Part shown: piece after piece, positions 6,451 to 14,786 of the stretch
Layout: every line of letters starts with the position of its first letter
Position numbering within the stretch: the first letter of the stretch is position 1
Made by a program: the position numbers and the translations under genes
Notes under the pieces: generated by a model
What the model saw: only the letters and a program-made list of their open reading frames with translations
Told to the model about the DNA's origin: nothing
Databases searched by the model: none
IMG/VR virus record: IMGVR_UViG_3300025120_000517
Span: 1-24,663 of that record
Reading direction: 5' to 3' (one strand)
Origin: a virus
Length of the DNA stretch: 24,663 nt

Positions 6451-9360
6451 ATGAAATGGTATCAAAGACTTTTCACACAGATCGGTTTTGCTTCTGAAAC
6501 AAAACAGCTTGGCAAGGTAGACACCAAACCGACTGAGATCCAACACGGCGCTTCATACATTTCAAACGGTGGCCGATCGGCATATAGTCAACTTGGTTCA
6601 CTTGGTGCATATGTTCAACACCCATATGTATATGCGGCCTTGTCTAGGATTTCTCAAGACTTGGCTTCAACTCCTTTGGTACTCATTCAAGGAAAAGGGA
6701 AGAACTCCAAGATCATTGAAGATCACCCGGTGTTGGAGTTGTTGGAAGAACCTTCAACAGGTGTTGACCAGTTTTCATTTCTTGAACAGTTGATCATTGA
6801 TCTGGTAGCCGCCGGAAACGCTTACATTTTGATTCTTGGAGAAACAGAAACACCGGTTTCAATTGTTCGACTTCATCCAGAACAGGTTGGCATTGTAACA
6901 AATGAAAACGGGATCATTGGATACCGATTCGATGCAGATGGCCAAAGCATCTTGTATACAACTGAAAGAGTGATCCATATTAAAAACGCCGGGTGGGCAA
7001 CTGGTATTCAAGGTCTTTACGGTGTTGGAGCTGTACAACCTACACAACAAGAAATCAAAGCCGATCTGAATGTTTCCGGTTTGGTTGAAGTTGCTTCCAA
7101 GAAGGGCCGTCCAGATGTGATTCTTTCACCAAAGAATGAACTTGACGTTTGGCAAGAAGAAACCCGGCGAGATGTTCTTGATCGTTACAATGGAATGATT
7201 GAAGACGGCGGCGCGATCGTTTTGTCTGGTCAAGTTCAAGTGGACGTGGCCAACACTTCACCAAGAGATGTTGAGTTTGCAAAGGTCAAGGAGTTTTCAA
7301 AGTTGGCAATCACGGCCGCTTTTGGAACACCGCTTTCAATACTTGGAGAGGGATCAGCCAACTTCGCAACGGCCCGACAGGAAGCGATCATTCACTGGTC
7401 GAACGTTGAAAAGAGAGGGAAAAAGATCGGGTGGGCTTTGACCAAGATCGCCCGGCGCTTTGATTCAACTCTTCGGTTTGAGTTTGATTATAGTGGCGTT
7501 GAAGCACTTAACGCAATGAGATCAGAACAGATTGAAAGAGTAACGGCCCATATCATGAACGGAATGGAAGCCGGGGCGGCCTATGCTTTTGAAGGACTTG
7601 GTGAAGCGCCAATTGGATCGAATGAACAAAGAACAGAACCAGTTGAAACCCCGGCCTTGGAAGAAGAAGAACAAGTGGCCAGTCTTGCCAACTGGATTGA
7701 ACGATCATACTATGACGATGATGATTCAACAGAAGAAGTTGAAATGAATGTTGAAAAGGCTGAAGATCCTTTGGCCAAATATGGAAGCCTTCAAGAAGCG
7801 TTTGATGCACTCCCAAAAGCAACACAAACAGCATTGACAAACAAAGCCGATGATCACAATGAAGAACACACCGCCAAATCAAAACGAACTTCAAAGTTGA
7901 AGCTGGCCGCCGTCTATTGGAGAGGGATCGGAGCGTACAACACAAACCCCGGTTCAGTTCGACCAAGTGTTAACAGTGCTGAACAGTGGGCAATGGGTAG
8001 AGTGAACAGTTTTCTCTATGCTTTGAGAAATGGCCGGTTCAGAAGTGGAAAGCATGATCAAGACTTGCTTCCAAAAGATCACCCAATGGCCAGCGATGAA
8101 GAAAAGAGTTTTGATCAAATCATTGAAGAAATACTTGGTGGAATGTATACCAAGAAGGGATCAGTTGGAGATGTTGATCCAACAAACTTTCCAGTTGATG
8201 GAGAAAACAAACCAGTTGACCTTGAAAGAAGCCAATGGAAAACGTTTGATCCAAAGTATGCTGAAGATCTCAAGTTGAACCATCCAAGGATCTGGAAAGC
8301 CGGAGGAAACATTGAAGGTAACAACCAATACCGGCGACTGTATCCAATAGCAACCAGACAAAACCAAGAAGCCAAGACAGAAACAGAAGAAATGGCCATT
8401 CGAAAACGTGAAGCGTGGAACGCTAGACACTTTGAAGACGGTTCACAACATGAAGATCCGGAGTTGTCACCAAACCTTTCAAACGTTGCCGGGATAGTTG
8501 CTCAAATCAAATGGTTGGCCGTGGGTTCACTTGGTGAACGTAAAATGAAAGCCGTGTTGAATGAACTGAAAGCCAAACTGGAAGAACAGAAGAGCATGAA
8601 AAGAAAGGCGCGTTGGAATCATTATATCAAAGCCAAGTCAGATCCAGCCGAACGAATGATCCAAAAGGCAACCCGTCAATACTTGTTGGATGCTTCCAGA
8701 AGATACAAGAAAAGAATCCGTAAAAACGTGGTGAAAGGTACAAAGGGGATCGTTGATCTTGGTGAACTTCAAGCAATGGAAGAGGAATCAAGACAGATCT
8801 TCAACACTATTGGCGGCGCTTTTCAACGTGTTTGGAGATTGAATGGTGATTCAACCCTTGATCAAGTCTTCCAAATAGCCGGGATTCCAAAACCCCTTGA
8901 CTTGAACTTTGGAAGCCAAGAACTTTTGTTGGAACTTTCAGAAGAACTTTCCAAACAGATCAGCAGAACAACAGCCAACGCAGTGACACGATCGATCCAG
9001 AACAGTTTGATCAATGGTGAGAGTATCACACAGATCGCCGACAACATAGATCAGATCGCCGCCTTTGGTGTTGGTCGTTCGATGACTATAGCAAGAACAG
9101 AATCAACAAAGGCCTTGAACCGATCAGCCGTTGAAGCATACCGTCAAGCAAGCCAAGAAACAGGTTTGACGATTGAAAAAGAATGGTTGGCAGTACAAGA
9201 CGGAAACACCAGACCAACCCACGGTGATCTGGATGGTGTCAAAGTTGGTATTGATGAACTCTTTGAAATAGATGGTTATACAGCTCTTTCACCAGGTGAC
9301 TTTGGAGAAGCAGAAGAAGACTGTAATTGTCGTTGTACTGTGATCCCGGTTGTGAAATGA
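6451..9360 (+). CDS. Portal / internal domains / MuF head morphogenesis fusion
   Basis: A 969-residue fusion. Residues 1 to about 395 match an HK97-like portal (for example VAAGNAYILILGE and a Gly-rich IQGLYGVGAV segment), which forms the DNA-entry ring. Residues 395-460 are an acidic linker. Residues about 482-545 hold a conserved-looking block (YWRGIGAYNTNPGSVRPSV, then EQWAMGRV and LLPKDHP). Another block follows at about 605-740 (HPRIWKAGGN, then NVAGIVAQIKWL). The C-terminal part is an SPP1 gp7/MuF-type domain with IARTE (880-884), TRPTHGDLDG (from 920) and DCNCRC near the end. In most phages portal and MuF are separate genes. I see no stop or frameshift breaking the reading frame. Confidence 0.9.
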   Translation: MKWYQRLFTQIGFASETKQLGKVDTKPTEIQHGASYISNGGRSAYSQLGSLGAYVQHPYVYAALSRISQDLASTPLVLIQGKGKNSKIIEDHPVLELLEEPSTGVDQFSFLEQLIIDLVAAGNAYILILGETETPVSIVRLHPEQVGIVTNENGIIGYRFDADGQSILYTTERVIHIKNAGWATGIQGLYGVGAVQPTQQEIKADLNVSGLVEVASKKGRPDVILSPKNELDVWQEETRRDVLDRYNGMIEDGGAIVLSGQVQVDVANTSPRDVEFAKVKEFSKLAITAAFGTPLSILGEGSANFATARQEAIIHWSNVEKRGKKIGWALTKIARRFDSTLRFEFDYSGVEALNAMRSEQIERVTAHIMNGMEAGAAYAFEGLGEAPIGSNEQRTEPVETPALEEEEQVASLANWIERSYYDDDDSTEEVEMNVEKAEDPLAKYGSLQEAFDALPKATQTALTNKADDHNEEHTAKSKRTSKLKLAAVYWRGIGAYNTNPGSVRPSVNSAEQWAMGRVNSFLYALRNGRFRSGKHDQDLLPKDHPMASDEEKSFDQIIEEILGGMYTKKGSVGDVDPTNFPVDGENKPVDLERSQWKTFDPKYAEDLKLNHPRIWKAGGNIEGNNQYRRLYPIATRQNQEAKTETEEMAIRKREAWNARHFEDGSQHEDPELSPNLSNVAGIVAQIKWLAVGSLGERKMKAVLNELKAKLEEQKSMKRKARWNHYIKAKSDPAERMIQKATRQYLLDASRRYKKRIRKNVVKGTKGIVDLGELQAMEEESRQIFNTIGGAFQRVWRLNGDSTLDQVFQIAGIPKPLDLNFGSQELLLELSEELSKQISRTTANAVTRSIQNSLINGESITQIADNIDQIAAFGVGRSMTIARTESTKALNRSAVEAYRQASQETGLTIEKEWLAVQDGNTRPTHGDLDGVKVGIDELFEIDGYTALSPGDFGEAEEDCNCRCTVIPVVK

Positions 9361-9386
9361 AAGAAAAAATATTGGAGAAAAGAAGC

Positions 9387-9815
9387 ATGTTGACAAGTTT
9401 ACTTTTGGCCGGCCTTGGTGGTTTGGTAGTTGGTGGAAGCGCCGTCTTGATACTGACCAAGAACAAAGAAGAACCAGTGGAAGAAACAACAGTTGTTGTT
9501 GTTGGTGATGAAACAAGCGAAGCACAACAAGAAGTGATCAAACAAGTGACTTCACCCGATCTTGTTTCTGTCAGTTGTTCAAAAGAGCATATTGATCAAC
9601 ACGGTGATCTTCTTTGTCGTGAAATGTTTTGTCGTCTTCAACAGCGCGGGATTGATGCCAAAACTTCTTCTTCTGAGTGTGAAGAGATCAGCAATATCGC
9701 AAACACAAAGATCATTCTTGAAGCATGTGTGAAAGAAGTTGAAGTGGATGGTGAAGATCGGAAAGTTTCAGTTTTCAATGAAGAGTGTACAAGACTATTC
9801 AGTCAAAGAAAATAA
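9387..9815 (+). CDS. Membrane-anchored six-cysteine protein
   Basis: 142 residues, beginning with a hydrophobic Gly-rich segment (about residues 5-23, LLLAGLGGLVVGGSAVLIL) that could be a signal anchor. A Glu/Thr/Val-rich linker follows, then a soluble domain with Cys64, 77, 82, 98, 114 and 134. Six cysteines outside the membrane could form three disulfides. There is no lipobox, and no family was recognised. The ATG at 9387 follows GGAG by nine bases; an in-frame ATG at 9357 overlaps the portal stop (ATGA) and would add ten charged residues. Its place between the portal fusion and the protease is odd for a membrane protein. Release, entry or exclusion roles are possible. Confidence 0.65.
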   Translation: MLTSLLLAGLGGLVVGGSAVLILTKNKEEPVEETTVVVVGDETSEAQQEVIKQVTSPDLVSVSCSKEHIDQHGDLLCREMFCRLQQRGIDAKTSSSECEEISNIANTKIILEACVKEVEVDGEDRKVSVFNEECTRLFSQRK

Positions 9816-9833
9816 TCAAGGAATAAACACTTT

Positions 9834-9862
9834 TTGACAGTTATCATTTTTTGGTGTACAGT
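9834..9862 (+). promoter_or_regulatory. Sigma70-like promoter before the protease and capsid genes
   Basis: A consensus -35 box TTGACA (9834-9839), a 17-base spacer and TACAGT (9857-9862) as -10 box lie in the gap upstream of the prohead protease. The spacer ends in TTTTGGTG, identical to the spacer end of the promoter at 23050-23078. It should drive abundant capsid gene transcription. A second possible -10 (TATAAA at 9869-9874) lies just downstream. Confidence 0.65.
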
Positions 9863-9884
9863 CATTGATATAAAGGGGATCAAA

Positions 9885-10637
9885 ATGCTTCAAAAGTTTG
9901 TCAGTATAGAAACCAAGAATGAAGGAAGAGCGTCTTTTATCGCTTCAACAAGTACTTCTGATCGTTATGGTGATGTGATAGATCAAAGGTCTTGGAACTT
10001 GGACGGGTACAAAAAGAACCCGGTGATCTTATTGAACCACCGTCAAGATATGCTTCCAATTGGCAAGGCTTCCAATGTTTCTGTTGTGAATGGCCAGCTT
10101 GAGATCGATGTTGATTTTGATATGAACGATGAACTTGGAGCATCCGTTGCCAGAAAAGTACAAGAAGGATTTTTGACGGCGGTATCAGTTGGATTCCAAC
10201 CAACAAAAGCGGCCATGAGATCAGAACTTCCAAAAGATCACAAAGCCTTTGGCAAGTCTGGAATGTATTATGAAGACGCTGAACTCCTTGAAGTATCAGT
10301 TGTAACCATCCCAGCAAACAGTGAAGCAATAGCAAAAGGTCACAAAGGAATGATTCCAAATCTTGAACGCTTGATCCGTCAAATCGTGAAGGCTGAACTG
10401 TTGTCAAGGCCGGCCGTTGAACTTGAAAACGTCAAACATATTCTTCAAGTTGAAGAAGAAGCTGATCGTTATATCGTTCATTTTGCAAAGCCAGAAATGA
10501 TGGAAGAAGAAGAAGAGGTTTCAGAAGACCTTGAAGAAGTCATGGAAGGAATGAAAGACGATGAAGAAGAAAAACGTAAAGACGATGAAGACGATCTTGA
10601 AGAAATGAAACACTTGATAAAATACTTACTATCTTAA
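9885..10637 (+). CDS. Prohead maturation protease (HK97 type)
   Basis: A 250-residue serine protease that should cleave the capsid protein's N-terminal delta domain inside the prohead. The HK97 protease pattern is clear: STSTSDRYGDVID (21-33), the catalytic His52 in LLNHRQ, the catalytic Ser101 in TAVSVGF and the C-terminal strand LLEVSVVTIPAN (134-145). The last 60 residues are very acidic with Lys/Arg patches (about 195-240), which resembles a scaffolding tail. The start is the ATG at 9885, six bases after AGGGG and downstream of the promoter; the in-frame codon at 9834 lies inside the -35 box. Confidence 0.9.
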   Translation: MLQKFVSIETKNEGRASFIASTSTSDRYGDVIDQRSWNLDGYKKNPVILLNHRQDMLPIGKASNVSVVNGQLEIDVDFDMNDELGASVARKVQEGFLTAVSVGFQPTKAAMRSELPKDHKAFGKSGMYYEDAELLEVSVVTIPANSEAIAKGHKGMIPNLERLIRQIVKAELLSRPAVELENVKHILQVEEEADRYIVHFAKPEMMEEEEEVSEDLEEVMEGMKDDEEEKRKDDEDDLEEMKHLIKYLLS

Positions 10638-10659
10638 CCCATAAACGGAGATCCAAATT

Positions 10660-12117
10660 ATGGAATATACAAACGCAAAACAGGCGCGTGAAGCGTTGAA
10701 CAAACTGATCGTTCAACAACAAAACGCAACTGAAAAAATGAACCAGTTTGAAACTAAAGTTGACGATCTAAAGAAGATCCAGAAGGCTTTGGTTGAAACT
10801 CAAAACCAACCAACTCAACCCGTTGGCGATGATTCGATCCTTTCACGTTACCGTGATGAAAACGGATCTGTTGTATTGAAAAACACAACAGTGAAGAAGC
10901 ATATTGATGGCCGTGGATCTGTACCAGTACAACAAGAAGGTTTGTTGGATGCAACGATCCCCGCCAACGATTGGCATCAAGAACTATTGAAGCAAACACA
11001 AAAGCGAACTTTGGCCCGTTTGGTGATGCGTGATCCGTATACTCCAAACGCAGACGCTAAACTTTACAAGCATTTGATGAAAGCACCAAAAGTAATTCTT
11101 CCATCGATCCAACGTGCTTTCAATGATCAAGCCGGTACAGGTGCGGAGTTCATCCCGGATCAGTTTTCAACAGACTTGTTTGAAAGTTTCCAACAACGCG
11201 CCGGCCTTCGTGGTCTTCTTCAATCTCAAGAAGTAGAACGTCAAACTTTGTTGTTGCCCCGCATGGATAGAGGTTCACGGCCATACATAAAAGGTCAGAT
11301 CACTTCAAACGATCCAGCACTTTACCGGGCTTCTGACATTGCAACCAGTCAAAAGCAAATCTCAATTGCTGGTTTGGCTTCAAGAATCATTGTTGACGAC
11401 GCCGCTTCAGAAGACGCCGCTTTTGCTATGACTTCACTTCTTCAAAATGTTCTTTCACAAGACATTGAAGACGCGTTTGAAGATTGCATGATCAACGGTG
11501 ACACCACCGGAGCACAAGACGATCTTGCAAACTGGAACGTTAGATCCCGATGGGGAAATAATGGCCTTGGTACAGCATCCGATCACCGTAGAATGTTCAA
11601 CGGTATGAGAAAGATCGCTTTTGATCGTTCTTCTACTCATGACATAGCCGCCGCCGGTGCTTCTACTTTGGAATATGCCGATCTGATCGCTATGTTGGGC
11701 AAAATGGGAGAGTTTGGAGTTTCTGACAAGGTGATCGTTGTATCTCCAGAAGTTATGGTTTCCGGTATCATGAACATGACAGAAACAAAAACTTTAGATG
11801 TGTTTGGCCCTAGCGCCGCAGTTCTCAAAGGCCAGATCGCGTCCGTCATGGGTATGCCCGTGATCATGTCCCGTTTCATGGGATCGGACTTGAACGCCGC
11901 TGGTAAGTTTGACAACGTCACCAAAACAAAGAGTGGTGTGTTGATCTTCGCCCGTGAATCTTATTATCAATACTTAAGACGTGGAATCTTGGTGGAAACA
12001 CAGAAAGACATTCGCGCCGGTGCTATTGAAATCGTGGCAACCCTTCGATCTGTTATGGATACACCAGATACAGCCGACAAGAAAAACGTGGTCTTTGGCT
12101 TCAACGCTGGATACTAA
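10660..12117 (+). CDS. Major capsid protein (HK97 fold)
   Basis: 485 residues, preceded by GGAGATC at a good spacing. Residues 1-50 form a charged coiled coil typical of the delta domain that acts as internal scaffold and is removed by the upstream protease. The later part has the usual HK97-family pattern: the N-arm and E-loop region (about 150-230), then helices and the P-domain and A-domain region with TLEYADLIAMLGKM and a final strand IEIVATLRSVM. The gene directly after the protease confirms the role. The exact cleavage site cannot be read from the sequence. Confidence 0.9.
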   Translation: MEYTNAKQAREALNKLIVQQQNATEKMNQFETKVDDLKKIQKALVETQNQPTQPVGDDSILSRYRDENGSVVLKNTTVKKHIDGRGSVPVQQEGLLDATIPANDWHQELLKQTQKRTLARLVMRDPYTPNADAKLYKHLMKAPKVILPSIQRAFNDQAGTGAEFIPDQFSTDLFESFQQRAGLRGLLQSQEVERQTLLLPRMDRGSRPYIKGQITSNDPALYRASDIATSQKQISIAGLASRIIVDDAASEDAAFAMTSLLQNVLSQDIEDAFEDCMINGDTTGAQDDLANWNVRSRWGNNGLGTASDHRRMFNGMRKIAFDRSSTHDIAAAGASTLEYADLIAMLGKMGEFGVSDKVIVVSPEVMVSGIMNMTETKTLDVFGPSAAVLKGQIASVMGMPVIMSRFMGSDLNAAGKFDNVTKTKSGVLIFARESYYQYLRRGILVETQKDIRAGAIEIVATLRSVMDTPDTADKKNVVFGFNAGY

Positions 12118-12132
12118 AAGGAGATATGAAAA

Positions 12133-12498
12133 ATGAATACATTTAGAATACATTGCGCGGCTTTGAAGTCTTCTTCATTGAATACAGATGCAATTTTGAA
12201 ATACATTCCATGCGATCGAAATGCAACATTGACAGAGGTTGTCATTGTTTCACGTGGTGGAATTACCGCCGCCGGTGTCAACTTTTCAAAGTTTCAAGTC
12301 AAGAACGGATCAGATGTTTTATTTGAACGCTCTTTTGAAACTGATAGTTTGGCCGCCGGTACAAATGAAGCGTTGTCACCTTTGAAAGATTCAAATGTTA
12401 ATTCAACAACAGAGTTGGCGATCAATTATGATGCAACCGGTAACGGTTTGGCTATTGATCTTGATGTCTTGTTGGTGTTTGAGTTGGCACGAGGTTAA
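12133..12498 (+). CDS. Small beta-rich head protein, possibly decoration protein
   Basis: 121 residues with a strong AAGGAG ribosome binding site. The sequence is a string of alternating beta strands with Thr, Asn and Val (ATLTEVVIVSRGGITAAG; LAIDLDVLLVFEL), and no helix-rich part. Small beta proteins next to the capsid gene are often decoration, spike or head-fibre proteins that attach to the capsid surface. No specific family was recognised, so the role comes from position. It lies 15 bases after the capsid gene. Confidence 0.6.
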   Translation: MNTFRIHCAALKSSSLNTDAILKYIPCDRNATLTEVVIVSRGGITAAGVNFSKFQVKNGSDVLFERSFETDSLAAGTNEALSPLKDSNVNSTTELAINYDATGNGLAIDLDVLLVFELARG

Positions 12499-12503
12499 GT
12501 TTT

Positions 12504-13115
12504 ATGAGTTTGGTATCAGTTGCAACATTGAAAGAATACTTGACAGAGATCGGACAAAATACCGGATCTGATACCGAACTTCAAAACCTTTTGGATCGTG
12601 TTGAAGCTGTTGTGGCTGAATACCTTGGTTTTCCAAAACCATCGTCTTCAACTTCAACAGCACAACTTGAAGATACAACATATACTTTGTATTTTGACGG
12701 CCCAAATAGCAGTGATCAAACGGTTCTTCAACTGAACGTGAAACCAATAAACAGTTTGACAAGTGTTCATTCTGATCTGATGAGAGTATACGGATCAGAT
12801 ACAGCACTTGATACAACCAACATTGACGTTGACAGCGTGAATGGCCGTTTGATTATTCGACCCGGTAAATCTGATTTTTTCTATAAAGGTTTAAGAGCCA
12901 ACAAAGTTGTTTTGAACGCTGGGTATCAAACAGCTCCACCGGCCCTTGAACATGCTGTTTGTGTTTTGTGTTCACACTTGCAAAGAGCAAAGCAAAGTCA
13001 AGGAAAAGAAACAATGGCCTTGGCCGGTATTTCTGTCAACTTGTCTTCAAGGGTGATCCCAGAAGAAGCCAAACAGGTACTTTGGCAATTTAGAAATCCA
13101 CGTTCGATTCTTTGA
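12504..13115 (+). CDS. Head-tail connector (gp6-like)
   Basis: 203 residues. The N-terminal helical part starts LVSVATLKEYL, continues with TELQNLLDRVEAVVAEYLG, and is followed by a beta insertion and a final helical part with LEHAVCVLCSHLQRAK. This is the pattern of HK97 gp6-like connectors: two N-terminal helices ending in YLG, then strands, then a C-terminal helix bundle. It should form the ring under the portal. Gene order (capsid, connector, gp10-like, tail terminator) agrees. Confidence 0.75.
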   Translation: MSLVSVATLKEYLTEIGQNTGSDTELQNLLDRVEAVVAEYLGFPKPSSSTSTAQLEDTTYTLYFDGPNSSDQTVLQLNVKPINSLTSVHSDLMRVYGSDTALDTTNIDVDSVNGRLIIRPGKSDFFYKGLRANKVVLNAGYQTAPPALEHAVCVLCSHLQRAKQSQGKETMALAGISVNLSSRVIPEEAKQVLWQFRNPRSIL

Positions 13116-13127
13116 AGGTGGTGTTGT

Positions 13128-13550
13128 ATGCTTTTAGAAGAGTTTGAAAAATTATTTGAAGGCCGGGCCAATACGTTCAAGAAAGATGTGATCAAAGAGT
13201 TGACACGTTTTCGGTTCAAGTTGGAAGCCAAGGCCAAACAAAACGCAACTGAAGATTTTTATCAACCAACAACAAGATCTGGATCTACCCGTGACTATCC
13301 TTTGACGGGTCGACTTCGATCTTCAATCGTTGCCGGGTTTGATACAACACAAGATGGTTTCAACATTGTTCTTCAAGCCGGGGGTTTATCTCGTGGTGCT
13401 GTTGTTGATTATGCTGATGATCTGGAGTTTGGAACGGATACAATCAAACCGTTCTTTTTTCTTGGTCGTACCATTCAACAAACCAAAGACGACCTTCCAG
13501 AAGTTCTTGGTGATATGTTGGAATTGACATTATCACCAAAAGGATCTTGA
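13128..13550 (+). CDS. HK97 gp10-like neck / tail component
   Basis: 140 residues with a basic N-terminal helix (FEGRANTFKKDVIKELTRF), the motif LTGRLRSSIVAG, then YADDLEFGTDTIKPFFFLGR and a C-terminal helix. The order 'TGRLRSSI ... EFGT ... PFF' is characteristic of HK97 gp10-like proteins, which sit at the head-tail interface and complete the tail. It lies between the connector and the tail-terminator candidate. Confidence 0.75.
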   Translation: MLLEEFEKLFEGRANTFKKDVIKELTRFRFKLEAKAKQNATEDFYQPTTRSGSTRDYPLTGRLRSSIVAGFDTTQDGFNIVLQAGGLSRGAVVDYADDLEFGTDTIKPFFFLGRTIQQTKDDLPEVLGDMLELTLSPKGS

Positions 13551-13551
13551 A

Positions 13552-14007
13552 ATGCCTACTCCAATTATTCAAGAAGTTTGGGAAGCCCTAGAAACTAAAA
13601 GCGCTCATGACTTCACAAACGGGTATAGTGGTCTGAATATGACTTTGGCCATATACAAAGGCCGGTTTGTTGAAGCCCCGGCGATCCCATCGGTTTATAT
13701 TGGATTCATATCCAGTACACAACAGAATGGAACGACCTTGACCAGATACCAAGGCGATCTGGTTTTCCAACTGTATTGTTTTACAAGTGGTTCAAACAAC
13801 TATGACAGAACAAAGAAGGCCGTTCAACTTGGTGCAGATATACACAACCGAATACTTGAAGATCGAACTTTGGGATTGACGGCCGGTCGTATAGACAATA
13901 TTGTAATTCAATCAACAGCCGTTGATGGTGATCGTTATGGTTTCAATCAACTTGGTGTTTGTATACTCCAAGCAACGATTTCTTTTGTATCTGATAGAGG
14001 GGTTTGA
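13552..14007 (+). CDS. Tail terminator / tail completion protein
   Basis: 151 residues with the features of the lambda gpU / DUF3168-type family. An N-terminal helix (IIQEVWEAL) is followed by strands, a central GDLVFQLYCFT strand (in these proteins a strand carrying the ring contacts), a helix (YDRTKKAVQLGADIHNRIL) and a final strand ATISFVSD. Such proteins cap the tail tube and bind the head. One base separates it from the preceding gene. The call relies on position and strand pattern. Confidence 0.65.
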   Translation: MPTPIIQEVWEALETKSAHDFTNGYSGLNMTLAIYKGRFVEAPAIPSVYIGFISSTQQNGTTLTRYQGDLVFQLYCFTSGSNNYDRTKKAVQLGADIHNRILEDRTLGLTAGRIDNIVIQSTAVDGDRYGFNQLGVCILQATISFVSDRGV

Positions 14008-14009
14008 TC

Positions 14010-14774
14010 ATGTCAGTTTGGTTTGATGACAATTACATATATAGACAACCGATCACAGTTGACTTTTCCGCGGTAACTGGATCACCAACTACCAAAGATG
14101 TACGTATTGAAATCCCTTCTGATTGGGATCTCTTTTGGGATACAGTCAGATCCGATTTCAAAGATGTTGTTGTAACAAATGAAGAAGGTGTTGTGGTAAC
14201 CTTCCAAAGAACAGGCGCGAACTATTCAAACCGTGAACTGAAACTTGAAGTGGATAATTTGGCCGTCGCTGATGATAACATTGTTCAACAGCTCTTCTTG
14301 TTTTATGGTTATGCCAATGAATCAGTTGATCGATCGGGTACTTTCACCGCAACAACTCCACAATCTGGATATATTTATTTAGGCGCTCCGTTGTTGAAGA
14401 TCGTTGAAGGTTATGGTCTAGTACCAACTTCAAACCAACCGCTTCAAACCTTTGTCAAACAAACGACTGAATCAATAGATATATTCTTTTCAATACAAGG
14501 TTTGTTGGCATCCAGGACAACAGAAGCCAATGGAAGACTTTTATTCGAAGAGATCTCTTTTGTGAAAGTAAAAAGTTTAGACAGCTCCGGATCAGACAAC
14601 GTTGAAAGATACGCTTTGACAGAAACAAGATTTCTTCAAGGATATGTGAAGGTAAGAACTAAAGCCGGATCAAACAATACAAATTATTCTTTGGCGTTGA
14701 TCGTCAATACAACACAATCACAAATATATGATATAAGATGTTTAATCAAAGTTAAAGATCTTTTACCTTCATAG
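14010..14774 (+). CDS. DUF2341-like beta-sandwich protein
   Basis: 254 residues. The N-terminal 110 residues match the DUF2341 pattern: an opening 'Trp ... Tyr-Arg ... Ile-Thr-Val' (here WFDDNYIYRQPITVDF), then LFWDTVRSDFKDVVVTNEEG, ending with a LFLFYGYANE strand and the VDRSGTF tail. In other proteins this domain is a carbohydrate- or surface-binding beta-sandwich. The C-terminal half is unknown and beta-rich. The start is the ATG at 14010, seven bases after GAGGGG; an in-frame TTG at 14004 is less likely. It sits between the tail terminator and the tube protein, so it is probably a virion protein. Confidence 0.65.
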   Translation: MSVWFDDNYIYRQPITVDFSAVTGSPTTKDVRIEIPSDWDLFWDTVRSDFKDVVVTNEEGVVVTFQRTGANYSNRELKLEVDNLAVADDNIVQQLFLFYGYANESVDRSGTFTATTPQSGYIYLGAPLLKIVEGYGLVPTSNQPLQTFVKQTTESIDIFFSIQGLLASRTTEANGRLLFEEISFVKVKSLDSSGSDNVERYALTETRFLQGYVKVRTKAGSNNTNYSLALIVNTTQSQIYDIRCLIKVKDLLPS

Positions 14775-14786
14775 GGAGAAAATACA

